A stretch of 18,871 nt of DNA from an uncultured Clostridia bacterium (GTDB taxonomy: Bacteria > Bacillota > Clostridia > Oscillospirales > CAG-272), in NCBI GenBank assembly GCA_945485605.1, contig CALYSG010000014.1, positions 1-18,871 of the forward strand. Reading direction: 5' to 3'. Shown piece after piece: positions 1 to 6,423 of the stretch. Numbering within the stretch: position 1 is the first letter of the stretch; each line of letters starts with the position of its first letter. Below the pieces are notes generated by a model. The model searched no databases and had not been told where the DNA came from. It saw only the letters and a program-made list of their open reading frames with translations. The translations under genes and the position numbers were made by a program.

Positions 1-521
1 TATAATTCGTCGTAATACCAACGGATAGGGTTTTCGTAAATGTAATTCAATCGAGCTTCGTAATCCTTTATATTACGTATCACGTGTTCAATAAAAGATT
101 TTTGCCAAATAGGGTTATCAACCTTTTTTGTGATCGCTCCTTTGAACTGATTCACCATTCGTTCCACCGTAGGGGCGACCTGTGGTCGCCCGTATTCATC
201 GGCAGAAATGATAACCATTATGTGTAGGTGATTCGGCATAAGCACATAGGAATATAGTGATACCGCAGGATATGTTTGATTCCACCGCTCCAGTTCATCT
301 AACACGATTTTGCCTATCTTGGATAATGGCAGGTTTTGCGGGCGAACACAGTTCGCCCCTACGGAACACCATTTGAATGTCTGCGGATCAATCGATCCAT
401 TCCAAAAGTAATTCTTTCTGTTTTCCGTACAGATGGTTACAAAATATGCACCGGGAGAACTATAATCATAATTCTTGAGCCGTATATCTTTTCTTTTCGG
501 CAATTCTTTTTCATTATCCAT
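1..521 (-). CDS. REP-associated tyrosine transposase (Y1/HUH family), partial
   Basis: This reading frame is open from an ATG at 521 to the left edge (173 codons, no stop reached), so the C-terminus is missing. The start is chosen because AGGTG lies 6 bases upstream; an ATG at 527 is too close to that site. The N-terminus reads RKDIRLKNYDYSSPGAYFVT, the typical opening of Y1 transposases of the REP-associated (RAYT) branch of IS200/IS605-like enzymes. Residues 92-102 (YVLMPNHLHIM) carry the HUH metal-binding pair H98 and H100. The later WQKSFIEHVIRN and YIYENP segments (139-165) also match the family. Such enzymes nick and join single-stranded DNA at hairpins. Two palindromic repeats are embedded in frame, around residues 53-62 and 110-118, on either side of the HUH motif. 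I cannot identify the catalytic tyrosine with certainty. The gene lies downstream of the MORN operon, separated by about 290 bases rich in inverted repeats. The family assignment is firm; activity is unknown. Confidence 0.9.
   Translation of the reverse strand, partial: MDNEKELPKRKDIRLKNYDYSSPGAYFVTICTENRKNYFWNGSIDPQTFKWCSVGANCVRPQNLPLSKIGKIVLDELERWNQTYPAVSLYSYVLMPNHLHIMVIISADEYGRPQVAPTVERMVNQFKGAITKKVDNPIWQKSFIEHVIRNIKDYEARLNYIYENPIRWYYDEL
167..192 (+). repeat. Palindromic repeat copy 1, inside the transposase gene
   Basis: The core at 173-191 is GGGCGACC-TGT-GGTCGCCC, a perfect 8-bp inverted repeat with a 3-base spacer, preceded by CCGTAGG. It is nearly the same element as the copy at 338-364 but in opposite orientation. 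On the coding strand it is read in frame as part of YGRPQVAPTV. Confidence 0.9.
338..364 (-). repeat. Palindromic repeat copy 2, inside the transposase gene
   Basis: The core at 340-358 is GGGCGAAC-ACA-GTTCGCCC, a perfect 8-bp inverted repeat, followed by CCTACGG. Read on the minus strand it has the same CCGTAGGGGCGA head as copy 1. It is translated in frame as part of SVGANCVRPQ and keeps the transposase frame open. Confidence 0.9.
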
Positions 522-537
522 TTGCATCACCTACACC

Positions 538-566
538 ACTATAACACAAATCGGCAGAGAAAACAA
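538..566 (-). promoter_or_regulatory. Possible sigma-A-type promoter of the transposase gene
   Basis: On the minus strand TTGTTT (566-561) and TATAGT (543-538) are separated by 17 bases. The -35 element falls in the loop and arm of the hairpin at 544-592, so folding of that hairpin could affect it. The implied leader is only about 10 bases. This is a pattern match and the hexamers are not perfect. Confidence 0.35.
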
Positions 567-592
567 ATGTTTTCTCTGCCGAAATTTTGTGT
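544..592. repeat. Long perfect-arm hairpin upstream of the transposase
   Basis: Arms 551-564 and 569-582 are perfect 14-bp reverse complements around the loop AAAT. The outer arms ACACAAA (544-550) and TTTGTGT (586-592) extend the stem past a 3-base bulge. The hairpin starts 23 bases upstream of the transposase start codon. It may be a subterminal hairpin of the mobile element, or a transcript end for either strand; the sequence alone does not decide. There is no clear T-run immediately after the stem on either strand. Confidence 0.8.
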
Positions 593-603
593 CTGCCAAT
601 TCT

Positions 604-727
604 CCGCTAAGAATGCAGAGAGAACGGCGTGCACAATTAGCGGTAAATTGAAGTTCAATTTACGCAGTTCAGAAATATTCTTTGCGTCTTAAACAGACGC
701 ATTCCGCAAGCGGAAACAGAATATTTC
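604..727. other. Gene-free stretch with nested inverted repeats
   Basis: No supportable gene lies between the transposase and the MORN gene (522-808). Apart from the hairpin at 544-592 this stretch holds: CCGCTAA (604-610) paired with TTAGCGG (637-643); an almost perfect palindrome of 10-bp arms around one G (643-652 and 654-663); and outer arms GAAATATTCT (672-681) and AGAATATTTC (718-727). The outer arms enclose two adjacent hairpins, TGCGTC/GACGCA (683-701) and TTCCGC/GCGGAA (702-715), so this last set can fold as a three-way junction. It could be an element end, a non-coding RNA, or both. No tRNA or known RNA family is recognised. From 728 to 808 I see only AT-rich sequence. Confidence 0.7.
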
Positions 728-808
728 CAAAACGAAGTGCAGACCTAAGCGGGTGCTTTTTTCATTACATTATATTATATTCTTTTCAAAAAGGCATATA
801 TAGGGGAA

Positions 809-1651
809 TTATCCGACGCCCGGACCCGGGTCGGGCTTTACGGGCGGCGAGTAGTGGGATTTATCCGAAATTATTCCGTTATTGAAGAAGGCAAGATAAG
901 TCTTGCCCGTATAGTCGGTAAATACCGATTTTTCGGTCATCGAAGGCTGATTGTTCTCATATTTACCCGAAAGGCTCTCTCCGCTGCGCCATGTATACGT
1001 GCCCTCAAGCCTCATATCATTCTCGAAAGTGCCGGTGAAAGAGTCTCCGTTCGCATATACAAAAGTTCCCTGCCCCGAACGCTCGCCCTTCAGAAAGCCT
1101 CCGCGATAAACAGCACCGTCGGCATAATAATAGGTTCCCTGCCCCGAGAAAAGTCCTTCCTCAAAGCCCCCCTCATAGCGGTCACCGTTCGCCAAATCAA
1201 GCGTGGCGTTCTCGTCCGAAAAGAGGTCATCCTTGAAATTCCCGCGATAAACAGATCCGTCCTTTTTCTTCATTACCCCCGACCCGTGCTTCATAAAACC
1301 CGATGTCTCTCCGGTGTAGACCGATCCGTCGGAGTAATAAAGCGTCCAGCCGCGTACTGATGCGCTGATCCCATCCGAGCAATGAAGTATTCCCGCGGCG
1401 GGTTTTCCGCCGTATATCCACCCGAAATAGCGGTAGCTCTTCGGAGAATCATTGCCTTTTACCGTGGTGAGCCTCAGCCCGGAGACAAGAAGTATGAGGA
1501 CCGTCAGCAAAATTGCTCCCGCCGTTATCGCCGCCGGGATAAGAAGCTCCTTTATCGGCGGAAGGTATATCTTATCGCAAAAGACCTCGAGATTTGACTT
1601 CTCGGTCTCTCCGATCTTTACATATAGCTCTTCGTTCTCTCTTCTGCTCAT
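809..1651 (-). CDS. Membrane-anchored MORN-repeat protein
   Basis: This is a 280-residue protein. About 35 cytoplasm-like charged residues are followed by one strong membrane helix at about 37-59 (IPAAITAGAILLTVLILLVS). The rest contains about six MORN repeats from about residue 108 to 240, visible as recurring GxxYxGxF...GxG units such as GDRYEGGFEEGLFSGQG and GAVYRGGFLKGERSGQG. MORN repeats form an elongated beta-sheet used for protein or lipid contact; they do not indicate an enzymatic activity. The C-terminus is a proline- and glycine-rich tail (PPVKPDPGPGVG). The ATG overlaps the TGA of the preceding membrane-protein gene by 4 bases, so the two are probably translationally coupled and may act together. 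Whether the MORN part is outside or inside the cell cannot be settled from the sequence. Function is unknown. Confidence 0.88.
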   Translation of the reverse strand: MSRRENEELYVKIGETEKSNLEVFCDKIYLPPIKELLIPAAITAGAILLTVLILLVSGLRLTTVKGNDSPKSYRYFGWIYGGKPAAGILHCSDGISASVRGWTLYYSDGSVYTGETSGFMKHGSGVMKKKDGSVYRGNFKDDLFSDENATLDLANGDRYEGGFEEGLFSGQGTYYYADGAVYRGGFLKGERSGQGTFVYANGDSFTGTFENDMRLEGTYTWRSGESLSGKYENNQPSMTEKSVFTDYTGKTYLAFFNNGIISDKSHYSPPVKPDPGPGVG

Positions 1652-2274
1652 GATGCCCCCGAGCCATTCTGCGAAAATCCATCGAGCGCCGAGTCAAGCA
1701 ACCCGAAGGCAAACGGTGCGACCTTAAATATCACAACGACGGCAAGAAGTCCGAGCACGGCGACAAGGACTATGCTGAGTATCCCGTTCCCGCGCGCCGA
1801 AAATCTCTGTATAAGGCTGTCGCGCTTTTCGGGTGCAAGGTAGAACCTGTCCGACTCAAAGTCGACCTTATCCTTTGGCTTTTTTTCGGGTTTACCCCCC
1901 ATACGTGCGTCGTTTTCGCCCTTTTCGGCTGCTACACGACGTATAAGGCCCGCAAGAGTTCCGCCTTTTCTCAGCGACAGTTTTATAAAAATATTTTTTC
2001 CGAGCCCGAGCTCGGCAAGGGTCTTGGCGCCCTCCGGAGAGAGACTTCCCGCTGTGTCAAGTGCGCGTACCGCCTTCCCGAGCACGTTCCGGTTGTAATA
2101 GGTGAGCACCGATGCGATCACAAGTCCGAAATAGAGCGCAAGTATCGCCCATTTGAAGGAATCCGAGTTGCCCAAAAATCCGAGGTGCTCATATTTGCCG
2201 AACTCCGGCGTGAAAAACATTTTGTCTATCTTTTCGAAAAAGCCGCTTACAGACAGGGCAAAAACACGAATCAT
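1648..2274 (-). CDS. Two-helix membrane protein of unknown function
   Basis: I do not recognise this 208-residue protein. It has one predicted membrane helix at about 41-59 (FKWAILALYFGLVIASVLTY) and a second at about 164-190, with a basic, charged loop of about 100 residues between them that contains KPEKKPKDKVDFESDRFY. The start codon has a good Shine-Dalgarno sequence, GGAGGTG, 5 bases upstream. It begins 21 bases after serS and ends in a 4-base overlap with the MORN-repeat gene, so it is probably the last but one gene of the parA-parB-serS transcript. The overlap suggests that its product and the MORN protein form a pair at the membrane; that is inference only. Confidence 0.8.
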   Translation of the reverse strand: MIRVFALSVSGFFEKIDKMFFTPEFGKYEHLGFLGNSDSFKWAILALYFGLVIASVLTYYNRNVLGKAVRALDTAGSLSPEGAKTLAELGLGKNIFIKLSLRKGGTLAGLIRRVAAEKGENDARMGGKPEKKPKDKVDFESDRFYLAPEKRDSLIQRFSARGNGILSIVLVAVLGLLAVVVIFKVAPFAFGLLDSALDGFSQNGSGAS

Positions 2275-2295
2275 CTGACACCTCCGGGGGATAAA

Positions 2296-3588
2296 TTATT
2301 TTTCGGGCTTCCTTATGACGTCCATACCGATGTATTTTCTTAACACATCGGGAACGTTTACGCTGCCGTCGGCGTTCTGGTTCTGCTCGACGAGAGCCGG
2401 CAGAATACGTGACGTCGCAAGGCCCGAGCCGTTCAGCGTGTGGCAGTATTCTATCTTGCCGCCGTCCTCGCGACGGAACCTTATCATTCCGCGGCGCGCC
2501 TGATAATCTCTCGCGTTGGAGACCGAGCTGACCTCCTTGTAGCCGTTCATCGAGGGGATCTGGATCTCTATATCGTAGGTCCTTGCCATAGATGCCGAGC
2601 AGTCTCCGGCGGCAAGCTTGACCGTTCTGAAGTGGAAACCGAGACCCTTTACAAGGTTTTCGGCGTTCGAGACGAGCTCTTCAAATGCCTCGTCGCTCTT
2701 CTCGGGAAGGGTGTATTGCACCATCTCGACCTTGTTGAACTGATGTCCGCGCACCATTCCGCGCTCGTCCGCGCGATATGAACCCGCCTCGCGTCTGAAG
2801 CAGGGCGTGTAGCTGATATATTTCTTCGGAAGCTCTGATTCCGAGAGCACCTCGTCGCGGTGAAGCGACACAAGGGCTGTCTCCGCGGTCGGGAGCATGA
2901 AGCGTCTGCGCTCGTCCTCGGCTGTCTCGAGCCAGTAGACCTCGTCCTTGAACTTCGGGAACTGACCGGCTGTAAGTCCGCATTCGTAGGTCAGCATATG
3001 CGGCACAAGCATGAACTGATAGCCGTTGCCGATGTGAAAATCTATGAAATAGTTGAGGATCGCCCATTCAAGCCTTGCACCGATGCCTGAATAGATCCAG
3101 AAGCCGGAACCCGAGAGCTTTGCTCCGCGCTTGTAGTCGATCAGGCCGAGATCCGTGCAAAGGTCGACGTGATTCTTCGGTGTGAAGTTAAATTCGTGAG
3201 GTTTTCCGAAGTATCTGAGCGGCTGATTGTTCTCTTTTCCGCCTCCCACAAGGTCTCGATCGGGCAGATTCGGCAGCCCGAGCAGCCAGCCGTTAAGCTC
3301 GGTCTCGACAGCCTTCAGCTTTTCATCGTTCGCCTTGGTCTTTTCGCCGAGCTTCTTCATCTCGGAAAAGATCGCCGCCGTGTCCTTCCCTTCCTTTTTA
3401 TACTGAGGGATCAGCTTGGAGGTGCGGTTCTGCTCTGCTTTGAGCGATTCGGTCTCAACGATAAGCGCACGGCGCTCGGCGTCAAGCCTTATGATATTCG
3501 CGACATCTTCCTTCGCGTCCTTGCCCTTCATAGCAAGTCTTTCGATGACTTCATCGGGATTTTCTTTGATGTATTTGATGTCAATCAT
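2296..3588 (-). CDS. serS: Seryl-tRNA synthetase
   Basis: This class II aminoacyl-tRNA synthetase charges tRNA-Ser (and tRNA-Sec where present) with serine in the cytoplasm. Its 430 residues are the usual length. The N-terminal part (about 1-105) opens MIDIKYIKENPDEVIERL and is a charged, helical arm that contacts the long variable arm of the tRNA. The catalytic core shows motif 2, with FRREAGSYRADERGMVRGHQ and FNKVEM, and motif 3, with NGSGLATSRILPALVEQNQ; both are clear family signatures. The ATG is preceded by AGGAG at 9 bases. No T-box leader is present: only 29 bases separate it from parB, so it is probably expressed from the parA promoter upstream. A separate transcription start inside parB cannot be excluded. 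Confidence 0.97.
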   Translation of the reverse strand: MIDIKYIKENPDEVIERLAMKGKDAKEDVANIIRLDAERRALIVETESLKAEQNRTSKLIPQYKKEGKDTAAIFSEMKKLGEKTKANDEKLKAVETELNGWLLGLPNLPDRDLVGGGKENNQPLRYFGKPHEFNFTPKNHVDLCTDLGLIDYKRGAKLSGSGFWIYSGIGARLEWAILNYFIDFHIGNGYQFMLVPHMLTYECGLTAGQFPKFKDEVYWLETAEDERRRFMLPTAETALVSLHRDEVLSESELPKKYISYTPCFRREAGSYRADERGMVRGHQFNKVEMVQYTLPEKSDEAFEELVSNAENLVKGLGFHFRTVKLAAGDCSASMARTYDIEIQIPSMNGYKEVSSVSNARDYQARRGMIRFRREDGGKIEYCHTLNGSGLATSRILPALVEQNQNADGSVNVPDVLRKYIGMDVIRKPEK

Positions 3589-3617
3589 GGCATAATGCTC
3601 CTATATTTTGGTAATAA

Positions 3618-4520
3618 TTACAGATTTTTGAATATCTCTTCCCCGCAAAGCGTACGAAGAAGCTCTTCAAGATCATCATTTGTCTCATATGAGATCTCAA
3701 CGGTCTTCTTTTTGCCGGCATGAGTGATCTTTACCTTCCTGCCGAGGATGCTGCGAGAGCGATCCTCAAGCTCCTTCATATAGAGCTTTATCTGCGCCTC
3801 ACGGATATCGACCGGTTTGAGCTCGTCGGATCCTTCGGGTTCGGCGTTGAGTTTTCTCACAGCTTTTTCGGTCTCACGCACCGACAGATCCTGTGCAATG
3901 ATCTTTTTCGCCAAAGGCAGAGCTTTTTCGCTGTCGTCAAGTCCGAGAAGTGCCCTCGCATGACCGGCGGTAAGCTCTCCTGTGCGGAGCATTTCGATAA
4001 TTTCATCGGGAAGATCAAGCAGTCTCGTTGCATTTGCAACAGCAGAACGGCTCTTCCCTACCTGTTTTGAGACCTGATCCTGAGTCAGTCCGAAGTTTTC
4101 CATAAGAGCCCGGTAGCCCATGGCTTCTTCGATCGGATTGAGATCTTCTCTCTGGATATTCTCAATAAGCGATATCTGGGCGGCTTTAAGCTCATCACCG
4201 TCGAAAACAACCGCCGGTATTTCGTCGATCCCCGCCATTTTCGAGGCTCTCCAGCGACGTTCGCCCGCGATTATCTGATATACCCCGGGCAGATCGGAGT
4301 TTTCCATTACAATTATAGGCTGAAGAACGCCGTAATTCTGTATAGATTCGGCAAGAGCCTCAAGAGACTCCTTTTCAAAAGTTTTTCTCGGCTGGTCCTT
4401 TCTCGGCTCGATAGCCGAGATCTTAATCATTTCGGTCTTTCCCTTCTTATCCTCATACATATTGTCGTCGAGAATATTGAAGAAATCACGACCCAGAGCG
4501 CCTTGGCGTTTTACTGACAT
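3618..4520 (-). CDS. parB: Chromosome-partitioning protein ParB (Spo0J)
   Basis: ParB is a CTP-dependent clamp that loads at parS and, with ParA, segregates the chromosome origin. Starting at the ATG at 4520 gives 300 residues, normal for the family. It begins with a ParA-contacting segment, ALGRDFFNILDDN (8-20), then GVLQPI (64-69), the CTP-binding motifs GERRWRA (86-92) and ENIQRE (120-125), a helix-turn-helix at about 145-167, and a C-terminal dimerisation region. A GTG at 4532 would add four residues (VQCR), but it sits only about 1-2 bases from the Shine-Dalgarno-like AAAGGACG. From 4520 the spacing is somewhat long (about 14 bases), so the exact start is uncertain. The gene overlaps the end of the preceding small ORF in another frame. 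Neighbours are parA upstream, with parS sites beyond it, and serS downstream. Confidence 0.95.
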   Translation of the reverse strand: MSVKRQGALGRDFFNILDDNMYEDKKGKTEMIKISAIEPRKDQPRKTFEKESLEALAESIQNYGVLQPIIVMENSDLPGVYQIIAGERRWRASKMAGIDEIPAVVFDGDELKAAQISLIENIQREDLNPIEEAMGYRALMENFGLTQDQVSKQVGKSRSAVANATRLLDLPDEIIEMLRTGELTAGHARALLGLDDSEKALPLAKKIIAQDLSVRETEKAVRKLNAEPEGSDELKPVDIREAQIKLYMKELEDRSRSILGRKVKITHAGKKKTVEISYETNDDLEELLRTLCGEEIFKNL

Positions 4521-4698
4521 ACGACATTGCACCGTCCTTTCTGTATAAACTGTTACTATTTTCTCTGCGGAACTCTTTTTTTTCGTTTTCGTCGTGCCGG
4601 ACTACCTGCGGCCTGCCCTTGATCACGGGAGAATTGTCCTCAATAAGCGAATCAAGCCCTCTTCCAAGACCGGCATCACGTTTCTTTGCGTTAGTCAT
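4486..4698 (-). CDS. Small ORF with a ParB-like N-terminal motif
   Basis: This 70-residue ORF starts 1 base after the parA stop, with AGAGGA about 6 bases upstream of its ATG, so it is very likely translated. Residues 10-22 (GLGRGLDSLIEDN) match the start of ParB proteins and align with ALGRDFFNILDDN at the start of the true ParB just downstream. The rest is charged and looks disordered; it has no CTP-binding, helix-turn-helix or dimerisation region. In ParB this basic N-terminal peptide stimulates ParA ATPase. The stop lies inside parB, in a different frame (a +1 shift would be needed to join the two). It may be a stand-alone ParA regulator, the remnant of a second parB, or the first part of a frameshifted product. 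The first two are more likely because ParB is already complete by itself. Confidence 0.72.
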   Translation of the reverse strand: MTNAKKRDAGLGRGLDSLIEDNSPVIKGRPQVVRHDENEKKEFRRENSNSLYRKDGAMSYVSKTPRRSGS

Positions 4699-4699
4699 T

Positions 4700-5461
4700 T
4701 CAAATCCTCTCGCTGAGCTCTTTTGCCACGGCGATGTATTCAAGAGTCGATTTTGCCCGTTTATCGTGGTAATATACGGGTTTTCCGAAGCTCGGTGCCT
4801 CGCAAAGCCGTACGTTTCTTGAAATTGTGGTTTTAAAGAGCTTGTCCCCATAGTATTTTTTCAATTCGGTCATTACCTGAACCGAAAGAAGAAGCCTCGG
4901 GTTGTACATCGTGATAAGTATTCCGCAGACCGCGAGCTTGTCGTTATACATCTTATTTATGCGTTTTATGGTTATCATGAGTTGCGAAAGTCCCTCAAGC
5001 GCATAAAATTCGCACTGCATCGGCACGACAACGCCGTCGCAAGCCGAAAGCGCATTGACCGTCAACATTCCGAGCGACGGCGGACAGTCGATTATGATGT
5101 AATCGTAATCGTCGGCAATCTCGGCAATTATCTTTTTCATGCGGTACTGGTTGTCCTCAAAGTCAAAAAGGTCAAATTCAGCACTCGCGAGCGAAATATT
5201 TGCGGGCAAGATCGACAAATTGGTGAATTCGGTCGTTCTGACCGCTTCTTTTACGTTGCAATCTCCCAAAAGCACCTCTCTTGTGGTGTTTTTTAGCCCT
5301 CTTTTGGGGATCCCGACGCCGCTCGTGGTATTTCCCTGCGGGTCGAGGTCTATAAGAAGCGTTCTGAAGCCGATAATTCCGAGCGAAGCTGCAACATTTA
5401 CGGCAGACGTAGTCTTGCCGACTCCGCCTTTTTGGTTAGCAAACGCAATTATTCGTGCCAT
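4700..5461 (-). CDS. parA: Chromosome-partitioning ATPase ParA (Soj)
   Basis: ParA is a deviant-Walker ATPase that binds DNA non-specifically in its ATP dimer form and is released by ParB; Soj-type members also influence DnaA. The product has 253 residues. It opens MARIIAFANQKGGVGKTTSA, with the signature-lysine P-loop KGGVGKTT at 11-18, followed by DLDPQGN (38-44) and the later IIIDCPPSLGMLTVNAL segment. The start at 5461 is chosen because GGAGGA lies about 5 bases upstream and because the promoter at 5492-5520 lies inside the longer open frame, which excludes more upstream starts. It is the first gene of the parA-parB-serS transcript and follows the parS cluster. Confidence 0.97.
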   Translation of the reverse strand: MARIIAFANQKGGVGKTTSAVNVAASLGIIGFRTLLIDLDPQGNTTSGVGIPKRGLKNTTREVLLGDCNVKEAVRTTEFTNLSILPANISLASAEFDLFDFEDNQYRMKKIIAEIADDYDYIIIDCPPSLGMLTVNALSACDGVVVPMQCEFYALEGLSQLMITIKRINKMYNDKLAVCGILITMYNPRLLLSVQVMTELKKYYGDKLFKTTISRNVRLCEAPSFGKPVYYHDKRAKSTLEYIAVAKELSERI

Positions 5462-5491
5462 ATATTCCTCCGTTGTATGATTTTCTTCAAT

Positions 5492-5520
5492 ATTATACCA
5501 TATATTGCGCCTTTTTTCAA
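5492..5520 (-). promoter_or_regulatory. Strong sigma-A promoter of parA
   Basis: On the minus strand TTGAAA (5520-5515) and a perfect TATAAT (5497-5492) are separated by 17 bases. Transcription would begin near 5485, giving a leader of about 24 bases that contains the parA ribosome-binding site. The nearest parS-like site (5544-5559) lies about 24 bases upstream of the -35 element, so ParB spreading could modulate it. Confidence 0.8.
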
Positions 5521-5543
5521 TAGATTCCGCAATATTTACAAAA

Positions 5544-5559
5544 AGTTTCACGGGAAACA
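5544..5559. promoter_or_regulatory. parS: parS-like site A (14 of 16)
   Basis: AGTTTCACGGGAAACA differs from the Bacillus-type parS consensus TGTTTCACGTGAAACA at two positions. It is the site closest to the parA promoter. Confidence 0.7.
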
Positions 5560-5581
5560 TTTCGACAGTTTATATGCCGAT

Positions 5582-5597
5582 TGTTTCCCGTGAACAA
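5582..5597. promoter_or_regulatory. parS: Degenerate parS-like site B (13 of 16)
   Basis: TGTTTCCCGTGAACAA matches the 16-base consensus at 13 positions; the mismatches are at positions 7, 14 and 15, so the right half is weak. It may be a decayed or low-affinity site. Confidence 0.45.
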
Positions 5598-5626
5598 TTT
5601 TCGATATAAAATCCTCGCGCTTTGAA

Positions 5627-5642
5627 CGTTTCACGTGAAACA
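5627..5642. promoter_or_regulatory. parS: parS site C (15 of 16)
   Basis: CGTTTCACGTGAAACA holds the perfect 14-base palindromic core GTTTCACGTGAAAC; only the first base of the 16-base consensus differs. This is the best site in the cluster. Confidence 0.92.
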
Positions 5643-5663
5643 TTTTGTCGTTTCATGCCGAAT

Positions 5664-5679
5664 TGTTTCATGTGAAACA
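5664..5679. promoter_or_regulatory. parS: parS site D (15 of 16)
   Basis: TGTTTCATGTGAAACA has a single C-to-T change at the centre. It ends directly beside the stop codon of rsmG (5680-5682). Confidence 0.88.
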
Positions 5680-6423
5680 TTATAGAGGCGATTTTTTAAT
5701 GTTGGCAAAGCGTCTTGGATACTTTCCGGATGTCTGCAGCTTCTTTGTGGCGATCATCAACAGCCTGTCTTCACCGAATTCATCGGTGTAGAGTCTTACA
5801 ATATCGAGCTTTTCGACTGCGCCGAGTGTCATCCTACCGTTCCGACTGTCTGCGGCCTCATGAAGTGCCCTCGATGCTTTCATTGCGTAAAATTTGCCTC
5901 CAACCTTGAGAAAAGGCAGGCAAAGCTCATTAAGCATCCTCAATTCTGCGACAGATCTCGCAATTACAAAGTCGAAGGCCTCGCGCATATCGCTTTTCGG
6001 AACCGCAAGCTCCTCAGCGCGACCGCTCACACAGGTTATATTGTCGATTTTTGCGAGTTTTGCCGTTTGTTCGATGAATCTTACCTTCTTTTCGGTCGCG
6101 TCAAGCGCCGTTATCGAAAGGTCGGGGCGCATGACGGCGAGCGGCAGGGCAGGGAACCCCGCTCCCGAGCCGACGTCAAGCAGTTTGGAGCCTTCGGGAA
6201 ATGCCGGAATGTGATTTGCAACGCAGGCTGAGTCACAAATGTGTTTAAGAATCACCCCGTCGAGCGTGCGTATGGCAGTCAGATTGAATTTTTCGTTCTC
6301 GCCGAGCAGGTTTTCGCTGATTATAAAGAATTTTTCGAGCATATCCTCGGAAAGTTCAAGATCAAAACCGTATTTCCCACATATTTGACGAAAAAGAAGG
6401 TCAAATTCACTGCGCGTTACCAT
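5680..6423 (-). CDS. rsmG: 16S rRNA m7G methyltransferase RsmG (GidB)
   Basis: RsmG transfers a methyl group from S-adenosylmethionine to N7 of a guanine in the 530 loop of 16S rRNA (G527 in E. coli). The 247-residue protein has the usual length. It shows NLTAI (47-51), the SAM-binding loop LLDVGSGAGFPALPLAV (81-97), the following acidic region with ALDATEKKVRFIEQ, and FVIARSVAELRMLNELCLPFLKVGGKF later. The ATG at 6423 is preceded by GGAGGA about 6 bases away and overlaps the end of rsmI by 17 bases. It is the last gene of the ATP synthase-rsmI-rsmG run. rsmG next to parA-parB is a common arrangement near bacterial origins. Confidence 0.96.
   Translation of the reverse strand: MVTRSEFDLLFRQICGKYGFDLELSEDMLEKFFIISENLLGENEKFNLTAIRTLDGVILKHICDSACVANHIPAFPEGSKLLDVGSGAGFPALPLAVMRPDLSITALDATEKKVRFIEQTAKLAKIDNITCVSGRAEELAVPKSDMREAFDFVIARSVAELRMLNELCLPFLKVGGKFYAMKASRALHEAADSRNGRMTLGAVEKLDIVRLYTDEFGEDRLLMIATKKLQTSGKYPRRFANIKKSPL

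Noticed and set aside
818..836. GC-rich near-palindrome at the end of the MORN gene as a terminator
   Set aside because: It sits inside the coding tail before the stop codon, has a bulge, and no T-run follows on the minus strand.
336..885. Plus-strand open frames across the left gap
   Set aside because: They run through the palindromic repeats, the inverted-repeat region and the MORN 3' end, have no protein-like features and lack ribosome-binding sites.
3589..3617. T-box leader before serS
   Set aside because: Only 29 bases separate parB from serS, far too short for a T-box.
4486..4851. Small ParB-like ORF extended upstream into parA
   Set aside because: The longer frame starts inside parA without a ribosome-binding site; the ATG at 4698 has one and is 1 base after the parA stop.
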